NCBI GenBank assembly: GCA_014376915.1 | Contig: JACMQP010000467.1 | Location: 1-7,200, forward strand | Origin: Ramlibacter sp. | Lineage (GTDB): Bacteria; Pseudomonadota; Gammaproteobacteria; Burkholderiales; Burkholderiaceae | Length of the DNA stretch: 7,200 nt | Direction: 5' to 3' | Shown here: piece by piece, positions 1 through 6,924 of the stretch | How the letters are laid out: each line of letters opens with the position of its first letter | How positions within the stretch are numbered: the first letter of the stretch is position 1 | Program-made: the position numbers and the translations under genes | The notes under the pieces: generated by a model | Databases searched by the model: none | Seen by the model: the letters and a program-made list of their open reading frames with translations, nothing else | What the model was told of the DNA's origin: nothing

Positions 1-102
1 CGGCTACCGTTCGGCCAACGATCCCCGCCGCGATTAACCCCGGCTTAAGATCACGTCCCGTTCGCCGGGCCATCGCAGTTTCATTTTTCCTTCCCCAGTT
101 CC
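1..102 (+). other. htpG upstream/leader region
   Basis: This is the leader of htpG. No ribosome-binding site of the usual purine-rich kind precedes the ATG at 103; the 20 or so bases before it are pyrimidine-rich (runs of T and C at 79-102). A heat-shock (sigma32) promoter would be expected for htpG. The closest thing here is CTTAAGA at 44-50 with GGGCCAT ending at 73, a poor match that I do not call. Two frames on the plus strand are open from the left edge to stops at about 34-36 and 46-48, so the tail of an upstream gene could end here, but nothing recognisable is encoded. Confidence 0.4.
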
Positions 103-2010
103 ATGAGCAAACAAACCCTGTCGTTTCAGGCCGAGGTCGCGCAACTGCTGCACCTGGTCACCCATTCGCTGTACTCCAACAAGGAAATCTTCCTGCGGGA
201 GTTGATTTCCAACGCCTCCGACGCCTGCGACAAACTGCGGTTCGAGGCCTTGAACAACAACGCGCTGTACGAGGACGCGCCCAACCTCGAGGTCCGCGTC
301 AGTTTCGACAAGGCGGCCCGCACGCTGACCATCACCGACAACGGCATCGGCATGTCGCAGCAGGAGGCGATCGACCACCTGGGCACCATCGCCAAGAGCG
401 GCACCCGCGAATTCATGGGCCGCCTGTCCGGCGACCAGAAGGCCGACGCGCAGTTGATCGGCCAGTTCGGCGTCGGCTTCTATTCGGGCTTCATCGTGGC
501 CGACAAGATCGCCGTCGAATCGCGCCGGGCCGGCCTGCCGGCCGACCAGGGCGTGCGCTGGACCAGCGGCGGCGCCGGCGACTTCGAGGTGGAGGCGCTC
601 GACCGCCCGGCGCGCGGCACCTCGGTCACGCTGCATTTGCGCGAGGACGCCCAAGAGTGGCTGAACACCTGGAAGCTCAAGAGCGTCATCGCCAAGTACT
701 CCGACCACATCTCCTTGCCCATCCAGATGCGCAAGGAAGAATGGAAGGAGGGTGAGGACAACAAGGGCGGCGAAATGGTCCTCGGCGACGAGTGGGAGAC
801 GGTCAACCAGGCCAGCGCCCTGTGGAGCCGGCCGAAGAAGGACATCACCAGCGAGCAGTACCAGGAGTTCTACAAGCAGATCAGCCATGACAGCGAAGCG
901 CCGCTGGCCTGGTCGCACAACCGGGTCGAAGGCTCGACCGAGTACACGCAGCTGCTGTACATCCCGGCGCATGCACCGTTCGACCTCTGGAACCGCGACA
1001 AGGCGGCCGGCGTCAAGCTGTATGTCAAGCGCGTGTTCATCATGGACGACGCCGAAGCGCTGCTGCCGGTGTACCTGCGCTTCGTCAAGGGCGTGATCGA
1101 CTCGGCCGACCTGCCGCTGAATGTCAGCCGCGAACTGCTGCAGGAAAGCCGCGACGTGCGGGCGATCCGCGAAGGCTCCACCAAGCGCGTACTCTCGATG
1201 CTGGAAGACCTGGCGAAGCTGGAGAAGGACGACGCTGCGACCGAGGAGGACAAGGGCAAGTACGCGAAGTTCTATTCCGAGTTCGGCGCCGTGCTCAAGG
1301 AGGGGCTGGGCGAAGACTTCGGCAACCGTGAGCGGCTGGCGAAGCTGTTGCGATTCGCCTCCACGACGGCGGATGCGGCCACCGTGTCGCTGGCCGATTA
1401 CAAGGGGCGGATGAAGGAAGGCCAGGAGGCGATCTACTACATCACAGCCGACAGCCTGCCCGCCGCGAAGAACAGCCCGCAGCTGGAAGTCTTCCGCAAG
1501 AAGGGCATTGAAGTGTTGTTGATGAGCGATCGTGTCGACGAGTGGGCGCTGAACCATCTGCAGGACTTCGACGGCACGCCGATGCAATCGGTTGCCCGCG
1601 GCGCAGTCGACCTCGGCAAACTCCAGGACGAGTCGGAGAAGAAGGCGGCCGAGGAGGCTGCGGAAGCGTTCAAGCCGGTGCTGGAGCGGCTGAAAGTGGC
1701 GCTCAAGGACAAGGCCGAGGATGTTCGCGTCACGACGCGGCTGGTGGATTCGCCGGCCTGCCTCGTGGTCCAGGACGCCGGCATGAGCATGCAGCTTGCG
1801 CGGATGCTCAAGCAGGCCGGCCAGAAGGTGCCGGAGATGAAGCCCGTGCTGGAGGTGAACGCCGACCATCCGCTGGTCAAGAAGCTCGAGGTCTCCGAGC
1901 ACTTCGACGACCTGGCGCAGATCCTGTTCGACCAAGCCCTGCTGGCCGAGGGCGGGATGCCCGATGATCCTGCAGCCTACGTCCGCCGGGTCAACGCACT
2001 GCTGGTCTGA
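103..2010 (+). CDS. htpG: Molecular chaperone HtpG (Hsp90 family)
   Basis: HtpG is the bacterial Hsp90, a cytoplasmic homodimeric ATP-dependent chaperone that remodels client proteins with the DnaK system. The 635-residue product has the normal family length and full domain order. The N-terminal GHKL ATPase domain (about 1-215) has the signature around residues 21-46 with catalytic Glu33 and Mg-binding Asn37, the DNGIGM motif at 79-84, and the glycine-rich lid motif GQFGVGF at 120-126. The middle domain (about 230-500) contains VSRELLQ at 341-347, whose Arg343 is the conserved ATP-contacting arginine. A C-terminal dimerisation domain follows. The start is the first ATG of the conserved N-terminus; nothing upstream in frame suits better, although no Shine-Dalgarno is visible. 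Its TGA (2008-2010) abuts the stop of the convergent gene. The sequence resembles betaproteobacterial HtpG more than gammaproteobacterial forms, by memory rather than search. Confidence 0.98.
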   Translation: MSKQTLSFQAEVAQLLHLVTHSLYSNKEIFLRELISNASDACDKLRFEALNNNALYEDAPNLEVRVSFDKAARTLTITDNGIGMSQQEAIDHLGTIAKSGTREFMGRLSGDQKADAQLIGQFGVGFYSGFIVADKIAVESRRAGLPADQGVRWTSGGAGDFEVEALDRPARGTSVTLHLREDAQEWLNTWKLKSVIAKYSDHISLPIQMRKEEWKEGEDNKGGEMVLGDEWETVNQASALWSRPKKDITSEQYQEFYKQISHDSEAPLAWSHNRVEGSTEYTQLLYIPAHAPFDLWNRDKAAGVKLYVKRVFIMDDAEALLPVYLRFVKGVIDSADLPLNVSRELLQESRDVRAIREGSTKRVLSMLEDLAKLEKDDAATEEDKGKYAKFYSEFGAVLKEGLGEDFGNRERLAKLLRFASTTADAATVSLADYKGRMKEGQEAIYYITADSLPAAKNSPQLEVFRKKGIEVLLMSDRVDEWALNHLQDFDGTPMQSVARGAVDLGKLQDESEKKAAEEAAEAFKPVLERLKVALKDKAEDVRVTTRLVDSPACLVVQDAGMSMQLARMLKQAGQKVPEMKPVLEVNADHPLVKKLEVSEHFDDLAQILFDQALLAEGGMPDDPAAYVRRVNALLV

Positions 2011-4080
2011 TCAGCGGTCCCGCTGCAGGGCGAAGTCGGTGACGGTGGTACTGCGGACGACGACCGACGCCGGCACCGGGTCGCGCAGGACGGGGCTCCA
2101 GGGCAGCGGCACGTTGTCAGACTGGATTTGGAGCGTGTGGGCGCCGGCGGCGACCCAGGGAAATTCATAACGGCCCTGGGCATCGGTGCGCGCCACGAAC
2201 CGACGGTCCAGCACCACCGTCACATTGGGCACTCCGGTTTCCGAAGCGTCGCGCCGGCCGTTGTTGTCGGCGTCGAAAAAGACAGTGCCCTGCAGCGCAC
2301 CGGCCCCGGTTCCCGGCGTTCCGCCCAATGGCGCGCTGATGGTGCCAGCCCGGTCTTCGTAACGGAGGATGAGCTGCAAAGTCCGGCTGCCCGGAGTCGG
2401 AATCAACGGCGCAAGCGTCGCAGCAGTGAGCGCGGAGACGATCTGCGCGGACTGGGGATCCTGGCCGCGCGCCTCGGTATAGCGACCGATCAGCGACCAG
2501 TTCAGGTTGTAGCGCCAAGAAACGCCGATGTTGGCATTGAGCGCGTCGCTGTTTGTGCCGTGTGCGCCGCGCAGGCTGGCATCGACGTTGAGCTGGCTGG
2601 TGGGTGCGAAGCCGGCGAGCAGGCCCCAGGAGCGGACGCTTGCGGTCATCCCGGCGCTGCGGCTCTGTTCCCAGCCCAGCGACGTGGACAGTGTGATCGG
2701 CAACGGCAGGGCCCACAGCTGGTCGATGCCGGCGAACACAGTGCGGATGCTGCTAGCCCGCTGGAGATTGCCGCGCCATTGGGTCTGGCCCCAATCGGAT
2801 CCGTGGGCCCAGTTCATTTGCACTGCCTGCCCCGAGCCGCTGCCGGTGCGCAGCGATAGGGTTGCGCCCAAGGTATTGCTGGTGTCCAGGCTGTAACGGC
2901 CGGAGACATTGCCGAAGGCACTCGGGCCGGAAAGCCCACTGACGCTGTCGCTGGCTTCGACGGTCCAGCCCAGGTTCCAGCGGCGGGCCGAGGTGTCGGC
3001 TCGCCAGTACGCGCCCTTCAGGTCGCTGGCCGCGCTGGTGGTGCCCCAGCGCAGGTTCGGCTCAAGGTAGAAGATGCCGGCGGAATTCTGCAGCCAGTCG
3101 GTGCGCCAGGCAGCGTCCAGCCAGCCGCCGACGGACCGGGCGCCGGCGTTGCTGCTGCTTTCCATCCAGTTCCCCTGGACGCGCAGGCCACCGCTGCGCA
3201 TCGGGATGGGATCGGTGCGGCCGGGCGTGAAGGTGCTGGCCCAGGGGGCTGCACCTTCCCACGCGACCGCTGCCCAGAGCGAACGGGCATTCAATCCGGA
3301 TGTCCCCGTCTGATCCGGGATGTTGCGGGCGTCCACCAGCTGAACGGCCGCCTCCGTGCGCGAGAGGCCGTTGCGCTGCCCAGCCAGCTGCATCTGGGCG
3401 CCGGCCGAGCTCACCCGCCCGCCCGAGGGGCTGAAGCCGTTGGTGTCGATCCCGGTGAACAGGCCGGGATTGCCGGCGGATGCGTTGAGGTCGACGCCGT
3501 CGCCCCGGTACCAGTGGCCAGCAAGGCCGGAGATCGGGATGAACGGCAGGTAGATCCGGCCGAGGCTGCGTGCCATCAGGGGCGTCGCCGTGCTGACGTC
3601 GCCGGCGCTGTGGTCAGCCATCCAGCCGCCTTCCAGCGGCAGGCCTCGCTGGTCGATGCGCCAGCTGCTGCGGCCGGATGCGCTGCTGCTGCGATCGCCT
3701 GGCAGGCTGTCGACGCGCTGTGAGTTCACGCTGCCGGCGACAGACAGTGCGCCATGATTCGGCGTGTCCAGAAACCCGCTGAACTGAATGGCGCGCGACA
3801 GCGACGCCGAAGGCCCCTTCTGCGACGACAGCGAGTAGTCGAGCCGCAGGCTGCGCGCCCAGCCGTCGGCATTGACTGCGGCCTGTTCACCATCGGGAGC
3901 CTGTTCTGATTGCGGGCCGGTCTCCAGCACACGATCGACGTAGGCGGCGGCGCCTGCCGTCTGGCCGGAAGCCGGCGGTGTTATCAGCGCGGCGAGGGCA
4001 AATGCCAGTGCCAGCAGCGGCCTTGATGAACGACGGCGAGCTCGTTGCTTGGTTTCAGTAATGGTTTGGCCGGGCTTCAC
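2011..4080 (-). CDS. Outer-membrane beta-barrel-like protein with C-terminal SdrD-B/Cna-B-type domain (possible usher analogue)
   Basis: A 689-residue exported protein, last gene of the fimbria-like operon. The start is GTG at 4080, whose G overlaps the TGA of the chaperone gene (GTGA, 4 bp). No Shine-Dalgarno is visible, so translation is probably coupled. A basic N-terminus (RARRRSSR) and a hydrophobic core at about 21-35 form a signal peptide, with cleavage likely near residue 40. Residues about 75-580 are rich in Gly, Ser, Trp and Tyr and in alternating polar/non-polar strands with short turns, as in a large outer-membrane barrel. After a Gly/Pro linker (about 581-593), residues 594-689 resemble an SdrD-B/Cna-B or carboxypeptidase-regulatory-like beta-sandwich. 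It begins with an EF-hand-like loop at 603-614 (D603, D605, N607, G608, D611, E614), then a TDAQGRYEF strand-turn. Position next to a chaperone and pilins suggests it secretes or anchors the fibre in place of an usher. I do not see the FimD/PapC N-terminal or C-terminal signatures. A divergent CS1/CooC-type usher is the main alternative. Confidence 0.85.
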   Translation of the reverse strand: MKPGQTITETKQRARRRSSRPLLALAFALAALITPPASGQTAGAAAYVDRVLETGPQSEQAPDGEQAAVNADGWARSLRLDYSLSSQKGPSASLSRAIQFSGFLDTPNHGALSVAGSVNSQRVDSLPGDRSSSASGRSSWRIDQRGLPLEGGWMADHSAGDVSTATPLMARSLGRIYLPFIPISGLAGHWYRGDGVDLNASAGNPGLFTGIDTNGFSPSGGRVSSAGAQMQLAGQRNGLSRTEAAVQLVDARNIPDQTGTSGLNARSLWAAVAWEGAAPWASTFTPGRTDPIPMRSGGLRVQGNWMESSSNAGARSVGGWLDAAWRTDWLQNSAGIFYLEPNLRWGTTSAASDLKGAYWRADTSARRWNLGWTVEASDSVSGLSGPSAFGNVSGRYSLDTSNTLGATLSLRTGSGSGQAVQMNWAHGSDWGQTQWRGNLQRASSIRTVFAGIDQLWALPLPITLSTSLGWEQSRSAGMTASVRSWGLLAGFAPTSQLNVDASLRGAHGTNSDALNANIGVSWRYNLNWSLIGRYTEARGQDPQSAQIVSALTAATLAPLIPTPGSRTLQLILRYEDRAGTISAPLGGTPGTGAGALQGTVFFDADNNGRRDASETGVPNVTVVLDRRFVARTDAQGRYEFPWVAAGAHTLQIQSDNVPLPWSPVLRDPVPASVVVRSTTVTDFALQRDR

Positions 4081-4871
4081 TGGACGAAGCGCTGCTCAAA
4101 ATCCTGCGACTGCTTCTTGCCCCATTCCAGCTTGCCCTTCACCGTGACCGGGAACGTCACGCTGACCGGTGCGTCGGCATCGCCCTGGCGGGTCGCGTTC
4201 AACGGGATCGCCCGGGTTTCGCCCGGCAGGATCGGATAGCCGCGGGCCACGAAATCCAGAGGCGTGTTGCGTGCATCCGTGCCGGCCAGGAATCCCTCCA
4301 GCCGGCCATGAGCCAGACCACTGTTGCGTATGCGCAGAATCGGCGCCGGACGCCCATCGACGGTCTGGACCTCGGTGCCCACCACGCTCAGTTCCGGCTG
4401 GACACCGCCGATGCCGATGTAGACGATCACTGCCAGGCGCGCGTTGAAGGGAACCACCAGGCCGCCTGCGTTGGTGCTTTCCTGCTGGCCTTCCACTAGG
4501 ATCGCAAACCGGCATTCGGTCGGGGCGGTGCCCGGCGGGGGCGCCACCTCGAAACGGAATCGATACGGCCGGCCGGCCACCACGGTCAGTTCGCGCCGCT
4601 CGATAGTCACCCACGGGCGGCAACTTCCGGGCCCAAGTTCTTCCTTGAAGTTGACGCCGCCATCCGGCTCGTAGGTCCAGTCGGCCGTTTTCACCGACAG
4701 GGCGGCGGCCTGCGCCGCGCCGTTGGTGATCTCCATCGTCTGGCGCACCACGTCGCCGGCTTTGGCTTCGAGTTCAAAGCGCGGCGGCGAGATCGCCACC
4801 GCGAATTCTGCGCTGGCGGTCAAGGCCGAAGAGGCCAGGGCCAGGGCCAGCAAACGGGACCGTATCGTCAT
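4077..4871 (-). CDS. Periplasmic fimbrial chaperone, PapD-like
   Basis: A 264-residue protein with a signal peptide (hydrophobic core at about 7-19, cleavage near Ala21). The mature protein has two Ig-like halves as in PapD/FimC-type chaperones, which hold pilin subunits in the periplasm and hand them to the outer membrane. The first half runs from ISPPRFELEAKAGDVVRQTM (27-46) through a strand with YRFRFEVAPPPG (103-114) to ECRFAILVEG (119-128), matching the pattern of the chaperone F, F1 and G strand region. ARLAVIVYIGIGG (144-156) leads to the second domain, which includes LRIRNSGLAHG (179-189) and a late strand near ILPGETRAIPL (214-224). Cys84 and Cys120 could form a disulfide. It starts at ATG 4869-4871, overlapping the upstream stop as ATGA, and its own stop overlaps the next start. 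No clear Shine-Dalgarno is present. The chaperone call is fairly secure; the subfamily (CS1/alpha, Ecp or other) is not. Confidence 0.8.
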   Translation of the reverse strand: MTIRSRLLALALASSALTASAEFAVAISPPRFELEAKAGDVVRQTMEITNGAAQAAALSVKTADWTYEPDGGVNFKEELGPGSCRPWVTIERRELTVVAGRPYRFRFEVAPPPGTAPTECRFAILVEGQQESTNAGGLVVPFNARLAVIVYIGIGGVQPELSVVGTEVQTVDGRPAPILRIRNSGLAHGRLEGFLAGTDARNTPLDFVARGYPILPGETRAIPLNATRQGDADAPVSVTFPVTVKGKLEWGKKQSQDFEQRFVQ

Positions 4872-5365
4872 GGCAAATCAACTTCAAAATAGAACTGCAG
4901 GGTGTGGGTTCCAGCCAGGTTGCGGCCGTCCGTAGTCAAGGTCACGTCGATCGTCTCTTCCATCCGCGCGCCGGTGACGATGCCGTTGAAAATGAGGGTG
5001 CGGCCCCCGGAGCGGACGGTGCCGGGCAGCAATCGCCCCTGGGTGCGCCAGCTGGCAACGACCGGGTCGGCGTTGACGGGAGCCAGGCCCATGAACAGGC
5101 GAACCTGCTGGTTCAGGAACGGGGCCATGTTCAGCCGCAATGCCACGCGGACCTCGGCGTCCACGTTGTTGTCCTGTGCGCGGCTGGGAACCGGTTTCCT
5201 CCAGCGCATCGCAACCACGGGCTGGTTGACGACGGTGCCAGAGTCGTCCACCCGGACAGTGCTGGCTGCCCGGACGGCGGGGATTGCGCCGAGCAGCAGG
5301 ATGGCCGCCGTCATGAACCAGGCGACAGCCCGGCGATGGTGACTGGTGTGCCGTGACGCGGTCAT
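4868..5365 (-). CDS. Small secreted beta-rich protein of fimbria-like operon (unknown family)
   Basis: A 165-residue protein that I do not recognise. It has a His/Arg-rich N-terminus (RHTSHHRR, 4-11), a hydrophobic core at about 15-28 and a likely signal-peptidase site after VRA (31-33), so it should be periplasmic or extracellular at about 132 residues. The mature part has no cysteine and no membrane segment. It opens with a probable beta strand (STVRVDDSGTVVNQPVVAMR, 35-54), has several alternating strands, and ends with LQFYFEVDLP (156-165). A final strand of alternating hydrophobic residues at the C-terminus is typical of Ig-like or pilin-like subunits. Position between pilin paralogues and the chaperone suggests a minor subunit, tip protein or assembly factor; this is inference. 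The ATG at 5363-5365 overlaps the preceding stop (ATGA) with no good Shine-Dalgarno. The only internal alternative near the N-terminus, Met18, would cut into the signal peptide. Confidence 0.75.
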   Translation of the reverse strand: MTASRHTSHHRRAVAWFMTAAILLLGAIPAVRAASTVRVDDSGTVVNQPVVAMRWRKPVPSRAQDNNVDAEVRVALRLNMAPFLNQQVRLFMGLAPVNADPVVASWRTQGRLLPGTVRSGGRTLIFNGIVTGARMEETIDVTLTTDGRNLAGTHTLQFYFEVDLP

Positions 5366-6021
5366 GGCGCTGTCAGGGAGTAGACCACCTGTTGCGTGTA
5401 AGTCCCGGCGGGGATGACTGCTGCATTCGCGTAGGTGAATGTCAGGCAGCTTTCGAACCAGAAGTTCCTGGCGATGGTCAGCAGGGTTTGCGTGGTGCCC
5501 GCGACGAAAGTGCCGCTGGGGATGGTGGGCGTCGCGTCAGACGCGCCCGCCGACACCCACGAGATGGTGTTGAACGAAAGCGTGTTGGCGCCACTGGTCA
5601 GGTTGGCCGGCGACGTGACCGACAGCGTCGCACTGCCGCCGCTGGGGGCGCGGTAAAAGCCGCCGACATAGACCGGCGCCGGATAAGGACAGAAGGCGTA
5701 GTTGTCCCATGGGCTGGTGACCACGATCACATTGGGCGTCATGCCCAGCGGGCCGGTGCCAAGGCTGGCGGCCGGGACAGTCACGGACACCGTGTTCACG
5801 GTGGCATTGTTTCCCGGCGTTCCGCCGCTCTGGAAGGTGCCGCCGGTCATGGTGCCGGTGCCGACTTGCAGGAAGATCGACTTGGTCCCCGAAGTGATGC
5901 TCACAAGGTACGCGTGACTGACTGCCGGAGCGAGAAAGATCGATGCGATCGCGAGACCGGCAAGACGCGTGAAAACAGGTCTGCCCAGGCGAAAAGACGG
6001 CAGGTGGGGCACAAGAGACAT
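5362..6021 (-). CDS. Pilin-like secreted protein, cysteine-containing paralogue
   Basis: A 219-residue exported protein, second gene of the operon. A basic stretch and hydrophobic core (about 11-32) end in VSHA (34-37), a good signal-peptidase I site. The mature protein is Thr/Ser/Gly/Val-rich and beta-structured. It is a paralogue of the upstream gene: both share a NTVSVTVPAASLG-like segment (76-88 here), a TLLT motif (179-182) and near the end FTYAN-x4-PAGTY (195-208). Unlike its partner it has two cysteines, Cys111 and Cys192, which could form a disulfide across the domain, and a Tyr/Pro-rich insert (NYAFCPYPAPVYVGGFYR, 107-124). It is probably a minor, tip or base subunit; this is inferred from order and divergence. 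The start ATG (6019-6021) has an AGGAG Shine-Dalgarno at 6028-6032 with a 6-nt spacer. Its stop overlaps the next start by 4 bp. Confidence 0.8.
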   Translation of the reverse strand: MSLVPHLPSFRLGRPVFTRLAGLAIASIFLAPAVSHAYLVSITSGTKSIFLQVGTGTMTGGTFQSGGTPGNNATVNTVSVTVPAASLGTGPLGMTPNVIVVTSPWDNYAFCPYPAPVYVGGFYRAPSGGSATLSVTSPANLTSGANTLSFNTISWVSAGASDATPTIPSGTFVAGTTQTLLTIARNFWFESCLTFTYANAAVIPAGTYTQQVVYSLTAP

Positions 6022-6027
6022 GGTCGG

Positions 6028-6032
6028 CTCCT
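6028..6032 (-). promoter_or_regulatory. Ribosome-binding site of second pilin-like gene
   Basis: AGGAG on the minus strand, 6 nt before the ATG at 6021. It supports that start and contrasts with the three downstream genes, which lack a clear site. Confidence 0.7.
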
Positions 6033-6107
6033 ATTGTCCACGTTGCGGAGGAATTCCGAAACGGGCAGCCAGTGCCGGACGGGGCTTGTTGCCGCCACCC
6101 AACTATG

Positions 6108-6133
6108 ACCGTTCCGGATGAAGCCGGAACGGT
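6108..6133 (-). other. Intercistronic hairpin between the two pilin-like genes
   Basis: A perfect 10-bp inverted repeat: on the minus strand ACCGTTCCGG, a 6-nt loop (CTTCAT), then CCGGAACGGT. It begins 5 nt after the stop codon of the first pilin-like gene. No run of U follows in either direction, so it is not a standard intrinsic terminator. It is better read as a leaky attenuator or a 3'-end stabiliser/processing structure that raises expression of the first gene over the rest of the operon, as is known for other pilin operons. Fold certain, role inferred. Confidence 0.75.
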
Positions 6134-6138
6134 TCAGG

Positions 6139-6792
6139 TCAGAGCGCGGTTGCCGTGTAGGTCACGATTCCGTTCTTGAGGGCGGTGCCGCCGTAGGTGC
6201 CCGCCGGGTAAGCAGTGGTGTTGGCGTAGGTGAAGGTCCATTTGCCTTCCTGGCGAACCACTTTGCCGACGGCAGTCAGCAAGGTGGGGGTGGCACCGAC
6301 GCCGCCGCCGACAGCGTTGTTGAACGGCGGGTGGGTGATGGCGCCATTGGTAAAGCCTGAGGTCGGCGTGGCCAGGGCAGCGGGAGCGACCGCGATCTGC
6401 GTCCACGGAATGAAGTCCGTGCCGTTGGTCAGCTGGCCGGTGGTGGTCGAGTTCAGGTTGACGTTGCCGGTGGCGCCGCCGACGTTGCTGAAGACGCGCA
6501 CGGTGACCGCGCCTGCCAGCTGGTCGCCACCGACGCCGGCGATCACGGTCGAATCGCCGATGTTGGTTGAAGGCACGGTAAAGACCAGGGAGTCGACGCC
6601 GGCGTTGGCTGCGAAGGCGGTGTTCTGGCCGACAGCGAGGTACAGCACCGATGGGATAACCACGGTGAAGTTGAGTTTGGCGCTGACGACCGAGCCGACG
6701 ACAGCGGCGTTGTTCACTGCCGACTCGGCCTGCGACAAGACCGGGGACAGGAGAGCGGCGGAGGCCGCGGCGATCAGGGTGAGCTTTTTCAT
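6139..6792 (-). CDS. Major pilin-like secreted protein (first gene of fimbria-like operon)
   Basis: A 217-residue exported protein. MKKLTLIAAASAALLSPVLSQA (1-22) is a textbook signal peptide with cleavage before Glu23. The mature 195 residues contain no cysteine and are rich in Ala, Gly, Thr, Val and Asn, as in many structural pilins. Notable segments are a conserved-looking N-terminal strand (FTVVIPSVLYLAVG, 42-55), SLVFTVPSTNIG (68-79), TLLT (170-173), and FTYAN-x4-PAGTY (187-200), the last three shared with the next gene. As first gene with a strong ribosome-binding site and a following hairpin, it is likely the most abundant product, so I call it the major subunit. No established fimbrial family is recognised with certainty; CS1-type pilins also lack cysteine, but sequence similarity to CooA/CblA is not obvious by eye. 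A generic surface-layer or secreted beta protein is the alternative. Confidence 0.82.
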   Translation of the reverse strand: MKKLTLIAAASAALLSPVLSQAESAVNNAAVVGSVVSAKLNFTVVIPSVLYLAVGQNTAFAANAGVDSLVFTVPSTNIGDSTVIAGVGGDQLAGAVTVRVFSNVGGATGNVNLNSTTTGQLTNGTDFIPWTQIAVAPAALATPTSGFTNGAITHPPFNNAVGGGVGATPTLLTAVGKVVRQEGKWTFTYANTTAYPAGTYGGTALKNGIVTYTATAL

Positions 6793-6798
6793 GACGGT

Positions 6799-6803
6799 TC
6801 CTT
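6799..6803 (-). promoter_or_regulatory. Ribosome-binding site of major pilin-like gene
   Basis: AAGGA on the minus strand, 6 nt before the ATG at 6792, confirming that start over the longer out-of-frame reading from 6850. Confidence 0.7.
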
Positions 6804-6839
6804 AAGCGGTGGGTTGAGTTCAGTGGGGCTACGAAGTTG

Positions 6840-6868
6840 AATGTAACCATTCGTGCTTAATGTTTCAA
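6840..6868 (-). promoter_or_regulatory. Sigma70-type promoter of the fimbria-like operon
   Basis: On the minus strand, TTGAAA (6868-6863; 5 of 6 matches to the -35 consensus), a 17-nt spacer, then TACATT (6845-6840; 4 of 6 to the -10). This predicts a start near 6833 and a leader of about 40 nt. A second, weaker possibility lies upstream: TTAATA (6906-6901), a 17-nt spacer, and TACATA (6883-6878), with a start near 6871. The CRP-like palindrome would sit about 100 bp upstream of the first start or about 62 bp upstream of the second. Consensus reading only. Confidence 0.5.
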
Positions 6869-6924
6869 GGTGTTTCGTATGTAATTTGTAAGAAACAAGT
6901 TATTAAGCTAAAAGATTTATAAAA

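Noticed and set aside
1..36. Tail of an upstream plus-strand gene ending before htpG
   Set aside because: Only about 11 codons are visible, two frames are equally open, and nothing recognisable is encoded.
44..73. Possible sigma32 promoter for htpG
   Set aside because: CTTAAGA and GGGCCAT have roughly the right spacing, but the -10 part lacks the CCCCAT core. The true promoter may lie left of the window.
34..1935. 633-residue open frame on the minus strand opposite htpG
   Set aside because: It lies entirely antisense to a certain gene. GC-rich genes with G/C third positions often leave long open antisense frames. The product is low-complexity (Arg, Leu, Gln, Val, His-rich) and matches no known protein.
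2065..2083. Small hairpin just past the htpG stop as a terminator
   Set aside because: Only 7 bp with a bulge, no U-run, and inside GC-rich coding DNA where such folds arise by chance.
2128..2859. 243-residue plus-strand open frame opposite the barrel-like gene
   Set aside because: Composition of a GC shadow (Ala, Arg, Gly-rich), no domain, antisense to a well-supported exported protein.
5353..6108. 251-residue plus-strand open frame opposite the second pilin-like gene
   Set aside because: Arg/Gly-rich shadow with no recognisable domain. The minus-strand frame has a signal peptide, a ribosome-binding site and a paralogue.
6134..6850. 238-residue minus-strand frame overlapping the major pilin-like gene
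   Set aside because: Different frame, Arg/His-rich composition, start lying at the promoter -10, and no signal peptide. The 6139-6792 frame has all the expected marks.
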